From: a bacterium
GTDB lineage: Bacteria; Electryoneota; RPQS01
Length of the DNA stretch: 7,592 nucleotides
Assembly: GCA_018814465.1 (NCBI GenBank)
Contig: JAHIZR010000512.1
Span: forward strand, 1-7,592
Direction: 5' to 3'
Part shown: positions 6,020-7,592 of the stretch, one piece after another
Layout of the letters: every line of letters begins with the position of its first letter
Position numbering within the stretch: position 1 is the stretch's first letter
Notes under the pieces: generated by a model
Databases searched by the model: none
Told to the model about the DNA's origin: nothing
The model's input: only the letters and a program-made list of their open reading frames with translations
Made by a program: the position numbers and the translations under genes

Positions 6020-6066
6020 GCGCAGTAATACCACGATGCAAGAATACAAGGCGTTGTGGTATGCGC
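6020..6066 (+). promoter_or_regulatory. Strong hairpin in the queA leader, function unknown
   Basis: ATACCACGATGC (6028-6039) pairs with GCGTTGTGGTAT (6051-6062) as a continuous 12-bp stem (ten Watson-Crick pairs, two G-U) around an 11-base loop. An outer GCGC (6020-6023) pairs with GCGC (6063-6066) across a four-base bulge. No T run follows, so it is not a typical terminator. It ends 39 bases before the queA ATG and 20 bases before AGGAG at 6087-6091. It could be a leader control element, an RNA-stability structure or chance. It does not match the preQ1-I riboswitch layout that I can recall. Confidence 0.4.
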
Positions 6067-6105
6067 ATTTAACACGATACAAATTCAGGAGAAAAATAGA
6101 GTACT

Positions 6106-7182
6106 ATGCCCATTACCTCAGCTGTATACGAACCCCGCGGAGTTCAGACCATTCCGCGATTATCCGACTTCAAATACAATCTGTCTGAAAAGCTCATCGC
6201 CCAGGAGCCTCTGGAACGCCGTGATATGTCGCGGATGCTGGTGCTGGATCGGAAAACCCATGAGCTTCGCGATGAAATGTTCACCGATATCATCAATTAT
6301 TTGAATAAGGGCGATGTTATCGTTGTCAATGCGACGCGAGTCTTTCCGGCGCGGCTGTTTGGATATAAGGAGAAGACGGAAGCTGAAATCGAGGTGTTTC
6401 TCCTGCGCAAGCTCACCGATGAGCTTTGGGAGGTCTTAGTGAAGCCGGCCCGCAAGGTCCGGACAGGCAACAACATCATGATCGGCGATGAAATCGTCTG
6501 TGAAGTGATCGACAATACAACCTCCGGCGGTCGCGTTGTGCGCTTCCATTACGAAGGCGATTTCAACGCGCTGGTTGAGAAATACGGCAAGCCGCCGCTG
6601 CCTCCTTACATTCGCCGCGAGCCCAGTCCGGAAGACAAAGAACGATATCAGACGATTTTTGCGCAAGAATCCGGAGCGGTAGCCGCGCCCACGGCTGGCA
6701 TGCATTTCTCCAAAGAAATGCTGGCCAAGGTCAAGAAAAAGGGTGTCGAAGTTGTGCCGATCGTTCTGCATGTCGGTCTCGGTACTTTCCGACCAGTGCA
6801 GGTAGAGGATTTGTCGCGGCATCGCATGGATTCCGAGTATTTTGAGGTCAATATGTCGGCGGTGGAGAGAATCAATGCGGCGATCGAACGCGGCAATAGG
6901 ATTACCGCGATCGGCACATCCGTGACGCGAACCTTGGAAACCGTTGCTAATTTTAACGGCGGCATCAAGCCGTCCTCCGGCTGGACGGACAAGTTTATTT
7001 ATCCGCCGTATCACTTTAAAGTAGTTGATCAGCTTCTGACGAACTTTCATCTGCCCGGATCAACCCTGCTGATGCTGGTGTCTGCGCTGGCAGATCGTGA
7101 AACTATCATGAAAGCCTATCGCCACGCCGTGCGGAAGAAGTATCGCTTCTACAGCTATGGCGATGCGATGCTGATTATTTGA
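6106..7182 (+). CDS. queA: S-adenosylmethionine:tRNA ribosyltransferase-isomerase QueA
   Basis: QueA transfers and rearranges the ribosyl group of SAM onto preQ1 at position 34 of GUN-anticodon tRNAs, giving epoxyqueuosine, the penultimate step of queuosine synthesis. The 358-residue product has the family blocks in order: L-S-D-F-K-Y-N-L at 19-26, V-V-N-A-T-R-V-F-P-A-R-L, V-K-P-A-R-K-V, P-P-L-P-P-Y-I-R-R, Q-E-S-G-A-V-A-A-P-T-A-G-M-H-F, L-H-V-G-L-G-T-F-R-P-V, G-T-S-V-T-R-T-L-E, and T-N-F-H-L-P-G-S-T-L-L-M-L. Most QueA proteins begin almost at the S-D-F block; here about 18 residues precede it. A stop codon at 6097 rules out any earlier start, and no ATG, GTG or TTG lies nearer the block. AGGAG at 6087-6091 is 14 bases from the ATG, longer than ideal. 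The stop overlaps the ispD start by two bases of the TGA plus the previous T (TTGA). Other queuosine genes are not in the window. Confidence 0.97.
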   Translation: MPITSAVYEPRGVQTIPRLSDFKYNLSEKLIAQEPLERRDMSRMLVLDRKTHELRDEMFTDIINYLNKGDVIVVNATRVFPARLFGYKEKTEAEIEVFLLRKLTDELWEVLVKPARKVRTGNNIMIGDEIVCEVIDNTTSGGRVVRFHYEGDFNALVEKYGKPPLPPYIRREPSPEDKERYQTIFAQESGAVAAPTAGMHFSKEMLAKVKKKGVEVVPIVLHVGLGTFRPVQVEDLSRHRMDSEYFEVNMSAVERINAAIERGNRITAIGTSVTRTLETVANFNGGIKPSSGWTDKFIYPPYHFKVVDQLLTNFHLPGSTLLMLVSALADRETIMKAYRHAVRKKYRFYSYGDAMLII

Positions 7183-7592
7183 TCTTCTCGGTCCTGATTC
7201 CGGCGGCAGGCTCCGGCGAACGGCTGGGCGCCTCCGTATCGAAGACTTTAATCGAGATCGGCGGCGAACCGATGTTTGTTTGGGCTGTGAAACCGTTTCT
7301 TCGCTTGGCCGACTGTCAGGAAGTCGTCATTGCCGCGCCGGAAAGAGATTTAAGCGAGTTCGAGAAGCAGGCGAAAAGACTTGCTGATCCCCGCGTCCAT
7401 GTTATTCCCGGCGGCCCGACTCGGCAGGACTCGGTCGGTCGGGCTCTGATAGCGCTAACTAAGACCAGTGACGCGATACTTGTGCATGATGCGGCGCGTC
7501 CCTTCATTACCGAATCACTCATCGAATCTGTGCTGAACGGTTTGCGAAACTGTTCAGCTTCTCTTCCCGGACTTCCAGAGAAAGATACGATC
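7179..7592 (+). CDS. ispD: 2-C-methyl-D-erythritol 4-phosphate cytidylyltransferase IspD, N-terminal part (3' end outside window)
   Basis: IspD joins CTP and MEP to form CDP-ME in the non-mevalonate isoprenoid pathway. The 138 codons present (of about 230) include the nucleotide-binding loop P-A-A-G-S-G-E-R-L-G at 8-17 with R15 and K22. Their seven-residue spacing matches the catalytic Arg20/Lys27 pair of E. coli IspD. G-G-P-T-R-Q-D-S-V at 78-86, V-H-D-A-A-R-P at 102-108 and D-T-I at the window edge follow. The start is taken as TTG 7179. It is the only start codon close enough to the loop, and TTGA overlaps the queA stop in the same manner as an ATGA junction. No clear Shine-Dalgarno precedes it, so translation probably depends on coupling to queA. 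The related guanylyl/uridylyl transferase families are less likely given the G-G-x-x-R-x-D-S block. A bifunctional IspDF cannot be excluded from the fragment. Confidence 0.93.
   Translation, partial: MIFSVLIPAAGSGERLGASVSKTLIEIGGEPMFVWAVKPFLRLADCQEVVIAAPERDLSEFEKQAKRLADPRVHVIPGGPTRQDSVGRALIALTKTSDAILVHDAARPFITESLIESVLNGLRNCSASLPGLPEKDTI

Noticed and set aside
5179..6078. Shared ACACGAT in the methyltransferase leader (5179-5185) and the queA leader (6072-6078)
   Set aside because: A seven-base match in two leaders is weak on its own and the flanks do not align beyond it.
6020..6105. preQ1 riboswitch upstream of queA
   Set aside because: The hairpin stem is too long and the loop lacks the C-rich and A-rich segments of the class I aptamer as I know it. 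I keep the hairpin as a structure of unknown function only.
5791..6188. Two overlapping plus-strand frames covering the end of the methyltransferase and the queA leader
   Set aside because: Neither has a convincing ribosome site or recognisable protein features, both overlap real genes in other frames, and they are rich in arginine, isoleucine and cysteine without pattern.

Overview
The window reads as an ordinary chromosomal segment of a bacterium from or near the FCB (Fibrobacteres-Chlorobi-Bacteroidetes) group, plausibly an uncultured candidate phylum. The clues are a protein tail at the left edge that resembles a type IX secretion (T9SS) sorting domain, a secreted 'PDGGF-LAG' repeat protein of a kind common in such genomes, and a stand-alone B12-binding subunit of methylmalonyl-CoA mutase. 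Phylum assignment is inference. All genes lie on the + strand and coding density is high.

Region 1 (1-1598) is an envelope/secretion region. It holds the last 60 codons of a protein with a probable T9SS sorting tail, then a 457-residue exported protein. That protein consists of seven ~52-residue repeats, predicted to form a closed seven-bladed beta-propeller, followed by an FN3-like C-terminal domain. Region 2 (1599-1836) is a 238-base gap with an intrinsic terminator and two promoter-like sites. One of these overlaps the terminator and probably drives the downstream genes.

Region 3 (1837-5147) is a compact co-directional run: a B12-binding mutase subunit, yebC, ruvC, ruvA and ruvB. The ruv genes are tightly packed: ruvC starts 9 bases after the yebC stop, ruvC/ruvA overlap as ATGA, and ruvA/ruvB overlap by one base as TGATG. 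Together RuvA, RuvB and RuvC branch-migrate and resolve Holliday junctions. YebC is a frequent chromosomal neighbour with a separate role in gene expression. Region 4 (5246-7592) holds a class I SAM-dependent methyltransferase, the queuosine tRNA enzyme QueA, and the first 138 codons of IspD, the MEP-pathway cytidylyltransferase, which starts inside the queA stop. A 12-bp hairpin sits in the leader of queA.

I do not see a mobile element, CRISPR array, tRNA, rRNA or a clearly new multi-gene system. The most distinctive observations are the propeller protein, whose only five cysteines occupy the same position in five of seven blades (phenylalanine in the other two), and the strong hairpin upstream of queA.
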